64,000 nucleotides of DNA from Streptomyces sp. NBC_01431 (GTDB lineage Bacteria > Actinomycetota > Actinomycetes > Streptomycetales > Streptomycetaceae): contig NZ_CP109496.1 in NCBI RefSeq assembly GCF_036231355.1, forward strand, positions 7,874,001 to 7,938,000, read 5' to 3'. Position numbers and translations under genes: made by a program. Below are positions 14,817 to 23,320 of the stretch, piece after piece; positions within the stretch are counted from its first letter, which is position 1, and each line of letters starts with the position of its first letter. The notes beneath the pieces were generated by a model. The model was not told where the DNA came from and ran no database searches. It saw only the letters and a list, made by a program, of their open reading frames with translations.

Positions 14817-15026
14817 GCACCCGCGCCTCGTGACGCAACCAGCCCGCACGACACACCTTGGGCAGGCGGCGGAAGGCTGCTTCAACCATTACGTACGAGC
14901 AGAGTTCATGGAAGCGAGCCGTCAGCTTGGCGAGCCGCCTCCGGCCATGGATACCGAGCGAGTCGCAGACCGGCTCCATCAGGTTCGGCGAGGTCGGTGA
15001 CCGTCCTCTGCGGGCGCGGCGGGCCG
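14817..15026. other. Short spacer, no gene recognised
   Basis: The minus strand has an open stretch (VCDSLGIHGRRRLAKLTARF) that looks protein-like but matches nothing recognised; nothing else is visible here. Confidence 0.35.
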
Positions 15027-15113
15027 CTACCGAACTAAGCCCTGCCCAAAGCGGAGTTTCCGCGGCAGGCGCCAGCCTTTGAGGGCGGTCAAGCCCTGAT
15101 CGGCGATGTGGTC
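15027..15113 (-). pseudogene. Transposase C-terminal remnant (IS5-like)
   Basis: The minus strand reads HIADQGLTALKGWRLPRKLR followed by a stop at 15027. The 'ALKxWRxLRKLR' run resembles the last helix of IS5-type transposases in Streptomyces. Only about 28 residues are left. It overlaps the proposed GTG start of the RNase gene, so an insertion may have replaced the original 5' end of that gene. Confidence 0.4.
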
Positions 15114-15554
15114 TTGGCGCGGCTCGCCATCGCCCCCAACGCGGCGGCCGTCCCCGGCTCCCCGGGGCCGATCACCCTCGGCGGTGCAGCCGCCGTCGCC
15201 GCCACCCTCCTCGTCGGGCCCACCGCCACCGCGGCTCCCGCCTCGGCAACCTCCGTCTCCATCAAGGCCGTTGGCAGCATCTGCTCCTCCGCACTGCCCT
15301 CCCAGGCGCGCGACACCCTGAAGCTCATAGACGCGGGCGGCCCCTTCCCGTACCGGCAGGACGGTGTCGTCTTCCAGAACCGCGAACACGTGCTGCCCAG
15401 CCAGAGCAGGGGCTACTACCACGAGTACACGGTCATTACCCCGGGCTCCCCGACCCGCGGTGCCCGCCGCATCGTCACCGGCCGCCAGAGCCAGGAGGAC
15501 TACTACACCGCCGACCACTACGCCACGTTCAAGCGGGTCAACTTCGGCTGCTGA
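15108..15554 (+). CDS. Secreted guanyl-specific ribonuclease (RNase Sa/T1 type)
   Basis: A 148-residue protein whose last 95 residues match Streptomyces guanyl-specific ribonucleases: ICSSALPSQARDTLKLID, GPFPYRQDGVVFQNREHVLP, YYHEYTVITPG, GARRIVTG, then DYYTADHYATFKRVNF. By analogy with RNase Sa, the catalytic set is the Glu of FQNRE, the Glu of YYHEY, the Arg of RRIVTG and the His of DHYATF; all are present. The enzyme cleaves RNA 3' of guanosine outside the cell. A signal core (GGAAAVAATLLVGPTATAAPA) lies at about 25-45, but the stretch before it is atypical and overlaps IS debris, so the true start and promoter may have been lost. No barstar-type inhibitor gene is recognised next to it. 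Confidence 0.85.
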   Translation: MVLARLAIAPNAAAVPGSPGPITLGGAAAVAATLLVGPTATAAPASATSVSIKAVGSICSSALPSQARDTLKLIDAGGPFPYRQDGVVFQNREHVLPSQSRGYYHEYTVITPGSPTRGARRIVTGRQSQEDYYTADHYATFKRVNFGC

Positions 15555-15580
15555 GCCGGGCGTTAGTAGCTCGCCCCTGC

Positions 15581-15626
15581 GGCGCGGTGGTCTGCCTGCC
15601 CCTTGGAGCAGGCAGACCACCGCGCC
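15581..15626. terminator. Hairpin terminator after the RNase gene
   Basis: Perfect 19-bp arms GGCGCGGTGGTCTGCCTGC (15581-15599) and complement (15608-15626), loop of 8, starting 27 bases after the RNase stop. It may also serve the converging response-regulator gene. Confidence 0.8.
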
Positions 15627-15876
15627 GGTTTCTTGGAAACGTGCTGGTCGCAGGGGCTGGAGAGTTGCCGGCGACGGCTTCGGGGAGCGGTACGTCCCAC
15701 CGAGGCCAGAGACGCGGCAGCCCTTCAGGCTCCCCTGGACGGTCCAGCTGATCCTGGAGTTCTGCACTCCGGCCATGCTCCGGAATACCGATCCGGTGGA
15801 CTCCGGACCGGGAGCGAAGTGCCGCTACCCCACGGAAGCGAGGGCGTGGTCGCGATCGTTCTTCTGATCCTGCCCC

Positions 15877-16563
15877 CTACCGTCTACGCGGCACGAGCCC
15901 GGTGTCGAAGGCGATGATCGCCAGGTGGACGCGGTCTCGCGCCTCGAGCTTGGCGAACAGACGCGCGACGTGGGTCTTCGCGGTCGCCGCGCTGATCACC
16001 AGCCGCTCGGCTATCTCTGTGTTCGACAGTCCTTGTCCGACCAGTGCCAGCACCTCGCGCTCCCGGTGGGTGATCCCCGCGATGGGACTCGAGTCCGCGG
16101 CGGGCTCGGTGTCCGGTTCGGGGGCCGCGGGGGTGGCGGAGGTTTCGGCGAAGTCCGCGATCAGCCGTCGGGTGACGCTCGGCGCGATCAGCGCGTCGCC
16201 CGCGGCCACCACGCGGATCGCGTCCAGGATCGCGTCCAGGGCCATGCTCTTGAGCAGGAATCCGCTGGCGCCGGCGCGCAGGGCGCCGTAGACGTACTCG
16301 TCGTCGTCGAATGTCGTCAGCACCAGCACCTTGGGCGGGTCCGGCTCGGCGGTCGCCTGCCGGGTCGCCTCGATCCCGTCCATGCCCGGCATCCGGATGT
16401 CCATCACCACGACGTCCGGCCGCAGCTCACTTACCAGGCGTACCGCCTCGCGGCCGTCGCCGGCCTCGCCGACCACCTCCAGGTCGTCGGTGCTGCCGAT
16501 CAGGATCCCGAGCCCGACCAGCATCAGCGGCTGGTCATCGACCAGCAGCACTCGCACGCTCAT
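15877..16563 (-). CDS. LuxR-family two-component response regulator
   Basis: A 228-residue NarL/FixJ-type regulator. Start ATG 16563 overlaps the kinase stop (ATGA). Receiver domain 1-120: VRVLLVDDQPLMLVGLGIL with the acidic pair, DVVVMDIRMPGMDG (phospho-acceptor Asp), LVLTTFDDDEYVYGAL (Thr) and GFLLKSMA (Lys). C-terminal LuxR HTH at about 165-225: HREREVLALVGQGLSNTEIA, ISAATAKTHVARLFAKLEAR. It should be phosphorylated by the upstream kinase and bind DNA as a dimer. The pair is divergent from a MacB-type ABC operon, a frequent target of such systems in Streptomyces. Confidence 0.93.
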   Translation of the reverse strand: MSVRVLLVDDQPLMLVGLGILIGSTDDLEVVGEAGDGREAVRLVSELRPDVVVMDIRMPGMDGIEATRQATAEPDPPKVLVLTTFDDDEYVYGALRAGASGFLLKSMALDAILDAIRVVAAGDALIAPSVTRRLIADFAETSATPAAPEPDTEPAADSSPIAGITHREREVLALVGQGLSNTEIAERLVISAATAKTHVARLFAKLEARDRVHLAIIAFDTGLVPRRR

Positions 16564-17762
16564 GCCGGGAGCCTCGCCGTCACCCGGAATCCGCCCTCCG
16601 GGCGCTGGCCGGCGCTGAACTGGCCGGACAGCAGCGACACCCGCTCGCGCATGCCGAGCAGGCCGAAGCCGCTCCCGCCGGCCGCCGCCGAGGGCCTCGG
16701 ACGGCCGGGCCTGCCGGGACCGTCGTCCCCGTCGTCCACCACCTCGATCGTCACTCCCGTCGGCTCGTAACCCACCGCGACCCGGCACATCCGAGCACCG
16801 GAATGCCGCACCACGTTCGTCACCGACTCCTGGACGATCCGGAACGCCGACAGTTCGATCTCCGGCGGCAGCGGACGCCGCTCGCCCTGCCAGGTCACGT
16901 GGACCCGCACCCCGGCGTCGGCCGTGCGTTCGGCGAGTAGCGGGACGTCGGCCAGGCTGCCGGCCGGCGCCAGCGGAGCGGCCTGCGGCATGGCGTCGTC
17001 CGGCTCGGCGCGGCGGAGCGCCCCGAGCATGCGCTGCAGCTCGAGCAGCGTCTGGCGGCTGGTGGTCTCGATGCCGGTCAGCGCCTGCCGCGTCTGCTCG
17101 GGCTTGGTGTCCACGACCCGCGCCGCCGCTCCCGACAGCACCGTGATGATCCCGATGCTGTGCGCGACGCTGTCGTGCAGTTCGCGGGCGATCCGCAGCC
17201 GCTCGGTGACGACGGCGCGGGCCGCCCTCTGCTCGTGCAGGGCTCCGAGGTATTCACGGCGTTTGCGGTACACCCCCGCGAAGACCCACGCGACCGCGAA
17301 CCAGAACGCGAGCCCCCCGGCCCACTGGGCCGCGTCACCGACGGACTGCCCGGGGGCGTGGCTGTCGTAGACGAACACGGCCGCGACGCCCGCGACGGAG
17401 CCGACGGCGACGGCAGCCTTCGGCCGCCGGACGGCGAGGTACCCACCCAAGGCGACGAGCAGGACGAACATGATGATGGGCCGCGCGCCGAAGGCGTCGC
17501 CGAGCACCGATTCGCCCAGGATCACCACGAAGACGGTCGCAGGCAGACGGCGCATCAGCACAACCGGAAGGGCGAGCACGACGTACAGACCCAGCATCTG
17601 GACGGGCTCGAGGTCGGGGAACCGGAGCCGGCCGTACTCAGGGGTCGGCATCGTCAAGGGGAGCATCAGCGCGTAGAAGCAGGTGGTGGCCAGCATCACG
17701 GCCTGTGCTGTCAGCCAGGTCATGCGCTTCGATGTCGAGTGACGCTGGAGAAGCTCTTCCAT
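16560..17762 (-). CDS. Sensor histidine kinase (HisKA_3, DesK/NarX-like)
   Basis: About 400 residues from ATG 17762; GTG 17825 or ATG 17723 are other possible starts, and none has a strong ribosome site. The N-terminal half has four to five hydrophobic segments (for example VMLATTCFYALMLPLTM and IIMFVLLVALGGYLAV), so it is a membrane sensor without a large external loop. HisKA_3 dimerisation domain: ERLRIARELHDSVAHSIGII with the phosphorylated His. The C-terminal HATPase_c has AFRIVQESVTNVVRHSGA (N box), VVDDGDDG (D box) and GSGFGLLGMRERV (G box). Translationally coupled to the response regulator. The signal is unknown; cell-envelope stress is typical for such pairs beside ABC exporters. Confidence 0.9.
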   Translation of the reverse strand: MEELLQRHSTSKRMTWLTAQAVMLATTCFYALMLPLTMPTPEYGRLRFPDLEPVQMLGLYVVLALPVVLMRRLPATVFVVILGESVLGDAFGARPIIMFVLLVALGGYLAVRRPKAAVAVGSVAGVAAVFVYDSHAPGQSVGDAAQWAGGLAFWFAVAWVFAGVYRKRREYLGALHEQRAARAVVTERLRIARELHDSVAHSIGIITVLSGAAARVVDTKPEQTRQALTGIETTSRQTLLELQRMLGALRRAEPDDAMPQAAPLAPAGSLADVPLLAERTADAGVRVHVTWQGERRPLPPEIELSAFRIVQESVTNVVRHSGARMCRVAVGYEPTGVTIEVVDDGDDGPGRPGRPRPSAAAGGSGFGLLGMRERVSLLSGQFSAGQRPEGGFRVTARLPA

Positions 17763-17906
17763 GTGGAGATCGTATTCAGTGGCGTCGGCTCTGCGCGTCG
17801 CCCCGGGGATGTACGCGGGGTACACCCTCGGGCCAACGGCCTGGGGGCAGAGGTGACTCCCGCCGGCCGACGCGATGGGTCATGGTCCGTTCGTAGGTTC
17901 GTGGCC

Positions 17907-18653
17907 ATGATGAATGAGCCGATGATCGACGTCCGCGAGGCGACGAAGAAATACGATGACGGCCCGCCCGCGCTGGCCGGTGTGACCTTGTCCGTGGCGT
18001 CCGGTGATTGTGTGGCGATCCTCGGCCATTCCGGCAGTGGGAAGTCCACGCTGCTGAACTGGATCGCCGGTTTGGACAAGCCCTCCAGCGGCAGTGTCAC
18101 CGTCGACGGCACGCGCGTCGATCAGCTTGGTGAGGCCGGATCGGCGAAGTACCGCTGGGCCTCGATCGGCATGATCTTCCAGTTCTTCAACCTGCTTGAC
18201 GATCTGACCGTGTTGGACAACGTCATGGTTCCGGCACAGCTGGCTGGGATGGGCAAGGGCGAGGCGAAGCGCCGGGCCGTCGAGCTGCTCGGCTTGCTGG
18301 GCATCGAGCGGCATGTGAAGGCCTATCCGCAGCGGCTGTCCGGTGGTCAGTGGCAGCGGGTGGCAGTGGCCAGAGCCCTGATGAACAAGCCGGCGTTGCT
18401 GCTGGCTGACGAGCCCACCGGCGTGCTGGACTCGAACTCGGTCGAGGACGTGCGCCAGCTGCTGCTGGACCTCAATGCCGAGGGCCAGACCATCTTGCTG
18501 GTGACCCACGACCTGCAGCTGGCCACCACCACCGCGCACCGCACCATCGAGTTGGTGGACGGTGCGGTCGCGTGGGACGTCGTCAACAGAGGCAGCGGTG
18601 CCGGCCTGGCCGCCCACGCGCGGCTGACCCGTCCGGCGGGAGCGGTCGGATGA
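17907..18653 (+). CDS. MacB/LolD-type ABC transporter ATPase
   Basis: A 248-residue ATPase starting MMNEPMIDVREATKKYDDGP. Walker A GHSGSGKST (about 43), Q-loop FQFFNLLDDLTVLDNV, signature LSGGQWQRVAVARALMNKPA, Walker B LLLADEPTG, D-loop LDS and H-loop VTHDLQ. The 'FF/N-L' Q-loop and short ATPase are typical of the MacB/LolD/FtsE group that works with FtsX-type permeases. It sits head-to-head with the two-component system, which probably regulates it. The permease gene downstream is truncated and chimeric, so the transporter is probably not functional as encoded here. Confidence 0.92.
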   Translation: MMNEPMIDVREATKKYDDGPPALAGVTLSVASGDCVAILGHSGSGKSTLLNWIAGLDKPSSGSVTVDGTRVDQLGEAGSAKYRWASIGMIFQFFNLLDDLTVLDNVMVPAQLAGMGKGEAKRRAVELLGLLGIERHVKAYPQRLSGGQWQRVAVARALMNKPALLLADEPTGVLDSNSVEDVRQLLLDLNAEGQTILLVTHDLQLATTTAHRTIELVDGAVAWDVVNRGSGAGLAAHARLTRPAGAVG

Positions 18654-18739
18654 CGCTGCGCAAGCCGCCGATGCCCCGGCGCCTCTTCGAGGCCGGATTC
18701 CACGCCATGGCCCGCATGCTGCCGGCGGTGAGCCGGTGA
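18650..18739 (+). CDS. Possible 29-residue coupled ORF
   Basis: ATG overlaps the ATPase stop (ATGA) and its own stop overlaps the GTG of the next gene (GTGA). It encodes MTLRKPPMPRRLFEAGFHAM and nine more residues. The perfect coupling on both sides suggests it is translated, perhaps to carry ribosomes to the permease gene. No family is recognised. Confidence 0.35.
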   Translation: MTLRKPPMPRRLFEAGFHAMARMLPAVSR

Positions 18740-19332
18740 GCGCGCTCGGCAAGGTCGTACGCTCCGGCGTGGGCCGGCGTCGGGTCCAGTCCCTCGTCAT
18801 GGCTTGGACGACGTTCACCGCGATGGTGTCATCAGTACTCTCTCTCGCCCTGCTGACCGGCGTTCATTCGCTCCGTCTGGTCCGCGTGGACGCCGGTTCG
18901 GGCTCCGGTGTTCCGCGGATCCTTCCGAAGGCCGCGGCCGCTTCGACGTTCCCCCTGCTGCTTCGCCGGGCGGCCACGGTCCTCACCGTGCTCGGGCTGG
19001 CGATGATTCCCTGGCTGGTCTTCCTGCACACCGGGCCGCCGGCCACCGCTCAAGCCTCGCACTGGGCCTGGACGTGGACGGGTCTGGACAGCTTTGAGGC
19101 GCTCGGCCTGCTCTCCACCGGACTGCTCCTCAGGCGCGGCGACTGCCGGGCCTGCCTGACCTCCGCCGCGACCTCGGCCGTGCTGCTGGTCGACGCCTGG
19201 TTCGACACCATGACGGCTGCCCCGGGTTCGGACTTCAAGCTGGCGGTGCTGATGGCGGTCTTCGCCGAGTTGCCGCTGGCGGTGGCCTGCGGGGTTCTCG
19301 CGATCAGGACCTTCCCTCGGCCGAGGCTCTGA
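18736..19332 (+). CDS. Chimeric membrane protein: FtsX-type permease N-terminus joined to another membrane protein
   Basis: Starts at GTG 18736, coupled to the preceding ORF. Residues 1-38 (SALGKVVRSGVGRRRVQSLV, first membrane helix AMVSSVLSLALLTG) are the N-terminus of FtsX-like permeases usually paired with the preceding ATPase. From about residue 45 the sequence changes to an unrelated four-span protein: LLRRAATVLTVLGLAMIPWL, HWAWTWTGLDSFEALGLLST, TSAVLLVDAWFDTMTAAPG, LAVLMAVFAELPLAVACG. That second part resembles small uncharacterised actinobacterial membrane proteins. The fusion is in frame, 198 residues, and probably arose by a deletion that removed most of an 800-residue permease. Function unknown. 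Confidence 0.6.
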   Translation: MSALGKVVRSGVGRRRVQSLVMAWTTFTAMVSSVLSLALLTGVHSLRLVRVDAGSGSGVPRILPKAAAASTFPLLLRRAATVLTVLGLAMIPWLVFLHTGPPATAQASHWAWTWTGLDSFEALGLLSTGLLLRRGDCRACLTSAATSAVLLVDAWFDTMTAAPGSDFKLAVLMAVFAELPLAVACGVLAIRTFPRPRL

Positions 19333-19545
19333 GCGGAAGAGCTCGTGACGTGATCGGCGCTTGCGGTCCGGTCCGTTTCGGGAAGCCCCCAGCCTGCCGC
19401 AACGGCGGTTCACGGGCGGTTCGTTCCGCCCGCTCGGGTCGACTGCCGACAAAGTCGGCGCTGGCGCAAGCAGATTGCACACAAACACAACTGATTGACC
19501 ATCAGGGATGCTTCGATGGCTCAATCGGACATTTGAGGAGGAATT

Positions 19546-20157
19546 ATGAGGCATTCGCGGGCATTGATCGGCGCGGGCGCTGCCACCGCCGTCGCCGCCT
19601 GGTGGTTCACCGACTCCGCGCCGTACCCGTACTCTCAGCGCTGGCTGCTCGACCTGCCGCTGCCGTTCCTGACTCTGAAGCGTCTGGACCACGTCCTGCA
19701 GGCCCGGGAGGGCGAGAGGATCCTGGAGATAGGCCCCGGAACCGGCCTGCAGTCGCTGCACGTCGCACCGCAGCTGGGCCCGAACGGCCAGCTGGACATC
19801 GTGGACATCCAGCAGGAGATGCTCGACCACGTGGGCCGCCGGGCCAAGGAGCGGCGCGTCGACAACATCGTGCCGAACTGCGCCGACGCACATGAACTTC
19901 CTTTTGCGGATGACTCGTTCGATGCGGCTTACCTGGTGACGGCGCTGGGCGAGATCCCGGATCCGGCGCGTACGCTGGCCGAGCTGCGCCGGGCGCTGAA
20001 GCCGTTCGGGCGGCTGGTGGTCGGCGAGTTCTTCGACCGGCATCAGATCCGGCCGTCCTCGCTGATCAGCCTGGCGGAGGGAGCCGGGCTGCGGGTCGCC
20101 CGGCTGTACGGTCCGCCGTTCGCGTACTACGCGGTGCTGCGTCCGATCGACGTCTGA
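19546..20157 (+). CDS. Class I SAM-dependent methyltransferase
   Basis: A 203-residue protein with an excellent GAGGAGGAA site before ATG 19546. Motif I ILEIGPGTGLQSLHVA (about 64), LDIVDIQQEMLDHV (motif II acidic end), ADAHELPFADDSFDAAYLVT (motif III/IV) and LRRALKPFGRLVVGEFF are the UbiE/Methyltransf_11 fold. A short hydrophobic N-terminus (ALIGAGAATAVAAWWF) could anchor it to the membrane. The substrate cannot be inferred. It stands alone, 213 bases after the chimeric membrane gene; that gap shows no clear promoter. Confidence 0.85.
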   Translation: MRHSRALIGAGAATAVAAWWFTDSAPYPYSQRWLLDLPLPFLTLKRLDHVLQAREGERILEIGPGTGLQSLHVAPQLGPNGQLDIVDIQQEMLDHVGRRAKERRVDNIVPNCADAHELPFADDSFDAAYLVTALGEIPDPARTLAELRRALKPFGRLVVGEFFDRHQIRPSSLISLAEGAGLRVARLYGPPFAYYAVLRPIDV

Positions 20158-20237
20158 CGCCGCTCGGGCGGTTCCCGCCCAGCCGAACCGTAGACTGGAC
20201 GGCCGTAGCCGTAGCCGTAGGCAGTGTGGTCAAAGGG

Positions 20238-20745
20238 TCAGGCCCACATGAGGAGTGAGGCGAGGGTGGCTGCGGCTTGGTAGGAGACAGCGGTTTTGTC
20301 GCATCTGGTGGCGAGCCTCGCCGCTGCTTCAGGCGGTTGAAGCAGCGTTCAAGGAGCAAGCTGCAATGCACACATAGACGACTCTGGGACGGGGAATGTC
20401 CCGGTCGTAGGGGTGGGCGGGCTGCTCCAAGCCGTCGCTGTGGTACGGCAGTTGCGGATGCGCCAAGCCGATGAGGACGAGGGTGGTGAGTCGTTGTGTC
20501 GAACGACGTCGTCGCTGAACTCCCCAGATCCCGTGCTGGGGGAGACAGTTCCCGAACTGAGCCGGCGGATGGTGGTGGGACTGCTCGCCGAGCCGGCGAC
20601 ACGCATGGTGATCACGAGCGGAGCGGGCGGAGGTGATCCCCGTGACGGTGACGGCCCCCTGGGACCGGCTTGACGGCAAGACGGTGACGAGGCGGACCTT
20701 GGTGGTGCATCCGCCGCGGGAACGCCCCAGGTATTCGCCGATCTG
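20238..20745 (-). pseudogene. IS5-family transposase remnant
   Basis: The upstream end (about 20690-20745) reads GEYLGRSRGGCTTKVRLVTV, the DDE-core entry 'GRSRGGLTTKIHL' of IS5/IS1031-type transposases. The downstream end reads ERCFNRLKQRRG then, after a one-base shift, LATRCDKTAVSYQAAATLAS and a stop at 20238-20240, the conserved C-terminus. The middle (about 20350-20680) is not recognisable as transposase. The gene is broken by shifts and internal replacement. It separates the methyltransferase from the SpcZ-like gene. Confidence 0.65.
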
Positions 20746-20817
20746 TAGGTATGGACCTGTTGATCAATCGGCCGCAGACTGATCAGCGGGGACGGCATCC
20801 GGACAGGAGACAGGCGC

Positions 20818-21612
20818 ATGACGCGAATACCCGCTGCCGCAGGGGCAGTTGAGGAGTTTGTTGCTCGGCTCGCGGAGGGCCCGTTCGGGTCGGTGGGCGG
20901 CAGCCCGGCGCTGGGGGTGGGGCCCCAACCGGCCGCGTGGCTCGTACAGATGGCGGCCTCGCTGTTCGGAGGTCAGGACTCCGGCCGAGCCGATGCGTGG
21001 GCGCGGCGGTTGCACGCCGGGATGGGCGGGCTAGGTGGACAGGTGCCGTTCCGGGTCGTGCACGACTGGCACGTGCGCACCGTCGCGCCCCTGCTGACGC
21101 AGGCGAGTGTGCGGTGCGGTGCCGATGGCGAGGACCAGGAAGGCGTACGGCGGCTGCACAGCAGGGCCCTGGCAGGGGAACGGGTCACGGAGACGGAGTG
21201 GGCCGAGGCCCTGGTGCCCGCGCTGACCGAGGTGTACCGCCGTGCCTATCCGTACGCCGACGCTCATGCCGCCGCCTCCGCCGGCGCGCACGCCTACGCC
21301 ATGGACAACGACTACGGCGAGGAGAGGGCCGCCGAGTTCGCCTCGTTTTACGCGGAGCTCAACACCGATGCCAACGCCCGCTCCTTCGCCGACGCCAACG
21401 CCCTGGCGAACGCCCGGGCCCTGGCGGCCGCCTTCGCTGACGCCGATGAGCACGCCCTGGCCGATGCGTACCCGTTCGCATACGTGCATGCCTGCGCCCT
21501 CGCCGTCGCCCGTGCGGACGGCGCGGGGGAGGGGCGGCCGGGTCGCTACCGGGCGGCGTGCGAGCGGTTGGCCGACGGGCTCGCCGACAGTGTGGGCCGG
21601 GGCGCGAGCTGA
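20818..21612 (+). CDS. SpcZ-like protein of unknown function
   Basis: 264 residues from ATG 20818. The N-terminal half has WARRLHAGMGGLGGQVPFRV, VHDWHVRTVAPLLTQ and the acidic segment ERVTETEWAEALVPALTEVY. The C-terminal half is strikingly rich in alternating Ala and Tyr/Phe/Asn/His (RRAYPYADAHAAASAGAHAY; NARSFADANALANARALAAA). This composition matches proteins named SpcZ after the spectinomycin cluster; the name is from memory and needs a search. It is convergent with the biosynthetic operon, separated by a hairpin. It may be a cluster-associated accessory protein or just a border gene. The alanine repeat suggests a long helix or a repetitive beta structure. Confidence 0.55.
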   Translation: MTRIPAAAGAVEEFVARLAEGPFGSVGGSPALGVGPQPAAWLVQMAASLFGGQDSGRADAWARRLHAGMGGLGGQVPFRVVHDWHVRTVAPLLTQASVRCGADGEDQEGVRRLHSRALAGERVTETEWAEALVPALTEVYRRAYPYADAHAAASAGAHAYAMDNDYGEERAAEFASFYAELNTDANARSFADANALANARALAAAFADADEHALADAYPFAYVHACALAVARADGAGEGRPGRYRAACERLADGLADSVGRGAS

Positions 21613-21621
21613 GGACGAGGG

Positions 21622-21659
21622 CGGACCTGCGGCCGGAACAGAGCCCCGCCGCAGGTCCG
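21622..21659. terminator. Bidirectional hairpin between convergent genes
   Basis: CGGACCTGCGGC (21622-21633) pairs with its complement at 21648-21659, loop of 14. It lies 10 bases after the SpcZ-like stop and just past the end of the TauD gene, so it can end both transcripts. Confidence 0.75.
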
Positions 21660-21673
21660 ACCGGTGCGGTGCG

Positions 21674-22546
21674 TCAGGCAGTGGGGCGGTGGCCCTGAAT
21701 GGCGACGCGCCTGCCGTAACGGGTGTACGGGAAGTAGTCCCAGATCGCGTGGTGTTGCACGCAGCGGTTGTCCCAGAACACCAGCGTGCCCGGCGTCCAG
21801 CGGACGCGGCAGTGCAGGAGCGCGGTACTGGCGATGTGGTCGCACAGCATGTCGATGACCGATCTGCTCTCGCGGCGCGAGAGCTGCTCGATGTGTGAGA
21901 CGTAGACGTTGTTGACGAACAGCAGTCTCCGGCCGGTTTCGGGGTGCCGCGCCACCACCGGGTGCACGTTCTTGGGTACGTCGTACTCGGGCGGCGGGGT
22001 CTGTCCCTGCCACGCGAGCAGCCCGTCGTGGACCGCGGTCATTCCGTCGAGCAGCCCCTTCATGGCGGGCGACAGCATCTCGTAAGCGAGATGCATGTCG
22101 GCGAACATGGTGTCGCCGCCGCTGCCGACCTCGGGGGTGCGGGTGATGTACAGCATCGAACCGAGCGACGGCCTGAGGTCGGCCGTGCCGTCGGCGTGCC
22201 AGCCGTGACCCGCCACGGCGCGCGACTCCTTGTCGGCGCTGATCTCCAGGACGTGCGGATCGGAGCCCTCGACGGGCAGCGTCACGGGATGCAGTTCGCC
22301 GAAGCGCCCGGCGAAGCGTTTGTGGTCCTCGTCCGTCAGCTCCTGGCCCCGGAACACCAGGACATGGTGGCGCAGGAAAGCGTGCTTGACCTCGGCCCAC
22401 TGGTCGTCGGTGAGGTCCTTGGACAGATCGAGGCCGGACACCTCGGCACCTATGACGGGTGTCAGCGGTTCGACAGTGATGGTGGCGTAGGACTTCGGTG
22501 GCTCGGTGGTGATGCGTGCGATGGCATCCAGCGCGAACTGTTCCAT
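21674..22546 (-). CDS. TauD/TfdA-family Fe(II)/2-oxoglutarate dioxygenase of the NRPS cluster
   Basis: 290 residues; ATG 22546 after an AGGAGG site. The iron facial triad is visible: His and Asp of GHGWHADG (about 114-118) and the distal His in NRCVQHHAIWDYFP (about 265); RYGRRVAIQG near the end supplies the 2-oxoglutarate-binding Arg. These cytosolic enzymes usually hydroxylate unactivated carbons. Last gene of the operon, 57 bases after the SGNH-like gene. In detoxin/rimosamide-type clusters a TauD enzyme is a hallmark and is linked to oxidation of the proline-derived ring, so hydroxylation of proline or the pyrrolidine unit is the likely role (inference). Confidence 0.88.
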   Translation of the reverse strand: MEQFALDAIARITTEPPKSYATITVEPLTPVIGAEVSGLDLSKDLTDDQWAEVKHAFLRHHVLVFRGQELTDEDHKRFAGRFGELHPVTLPVEGSDPHVLEISADKESRAVAGHGWHADGTADLRPSLGSMLYITRTPEVGSGGDTMFADMHLAYEMLSPAMKGLLDGMTAVHDGLLAWQGQTPPPEYDVPKNVHPVVARHPETGRRLLFVNNVYVSHIEQLSRRESRSVIDMLCDHIASTALLHCRVRWTPGTLVFWDNRCVQHHAIWDYFPYTRYGRRVAIQGHRPTA

Positions 22547-22603
22547 TGGTTGCGTCCTCCTGGACGTCGGTCACGGGTGGGAGGAATGCGGGGCGTCGGT
22601 CCT

Positions 22604-23320
22604 TCACAGCCCCCGGTCCAGCAGATCGGCCAGGATCAGCCGGCCGAAGGCGAGGCTGCCGTGGATCTCGTCGGTCGCCTCGCTGAACTCCGGCCGCTGG
22701 CGGCCCGCTTCGTCGGTCACGCGGTCCCGCAGGTCCACGACTTCGACGCCGAGGTCCACGAGTGCGCGGCGCATCGTTTCCTGTGCCGCCCGGAAGACCG
22801 ACGGGTCCGACATGCTCGGCACCCGCTGCGGCGGCATCACCGACACCACCCGCAGGCCCAGGGCGCGGGCATGGGCGTAGAAGGCGAGGGCGTCGCGGAC
22901 CGTGGCGCGTACCAGGTCGTCGAAGAGGCGGCTCCGGAGGAAGTCCGGCGCGAAGCCGCCGCCGTGGACGCGGTAGATGTCCCAGTTCGCGGTGGTGGCG
23001 ATGAAATGGGCGCTGAAGCCGAAGGTGCACACCAGGGGGACGTCGAGCGCGTCGAGCCCCGTGACACCCAACTCGTCCAGGAAGGTGCGGTAGAGGCCGT
23101 CCGTCTCGGAGCCCCGGAAGACGACGTCCTTTCCGCGCAGGTCGAAGAAGCCGGCGTTGAACTCCCGTCCGGCACCGACAGGACCGCCCGAGAAGGAGAT
23201 GCCGGCAGCCTTCGCCGCCCGGCCGATCGGGCCCGCGTGCGAGTCGCCGAGCAGCAGGAACCTGGCGGCGGTCGCGCCGGCGGTGTCAGTGGGGGTTGTA
23301 GTAGTCGAGTACGGCGTCAT
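22604..23320 (-). CDS. SGNH-type hydrolase-like protein of the NRPS cluster
   Basis: 238 residues. LLLGDSHAGPIGRAAKAAGI near residue 22 carries the GDS(H) nucleophile block of SGNH/GDSL-type hydrolases, and GFSAHFIATTANWDIYRVHG lies mid-protein. The near-C-terminal part (VEVVDLRDRVTDEAG, then ATDEIHGSLAFG) offers a D-x-x-H-like pair (DEIH) for the Asp/His of the triad. The family includes esterases and O-acyltransferases. Its first 35 bases overlap the end of the GSCFA gene (23286-23320), indicating tight coupling. Role here unknown: release, editing or acylation of the peptide are possible. Confidence 0.7.
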   Translation of the reverse strand: MTPYSTTTTPTDTAGATAARFLLLGDSHAGPIGRAAKAAGISFSGGPVGAGREFNAGFFDLRGKDVVFRGSETDGLYRTFLDELGVTGLDALDVPLVCTFGFSAHFIATTANWDIYRVHGGGFAPDFLRSRLFDDLVRATVRDALAFYAHARALGLRVVSVMPPQRVPSMSDPSVFRAAQETMRRALVDLGVEVVDLRDRVTDEAGRQRPEFSEATDEIHGSLAFGRLILADLLDRGL

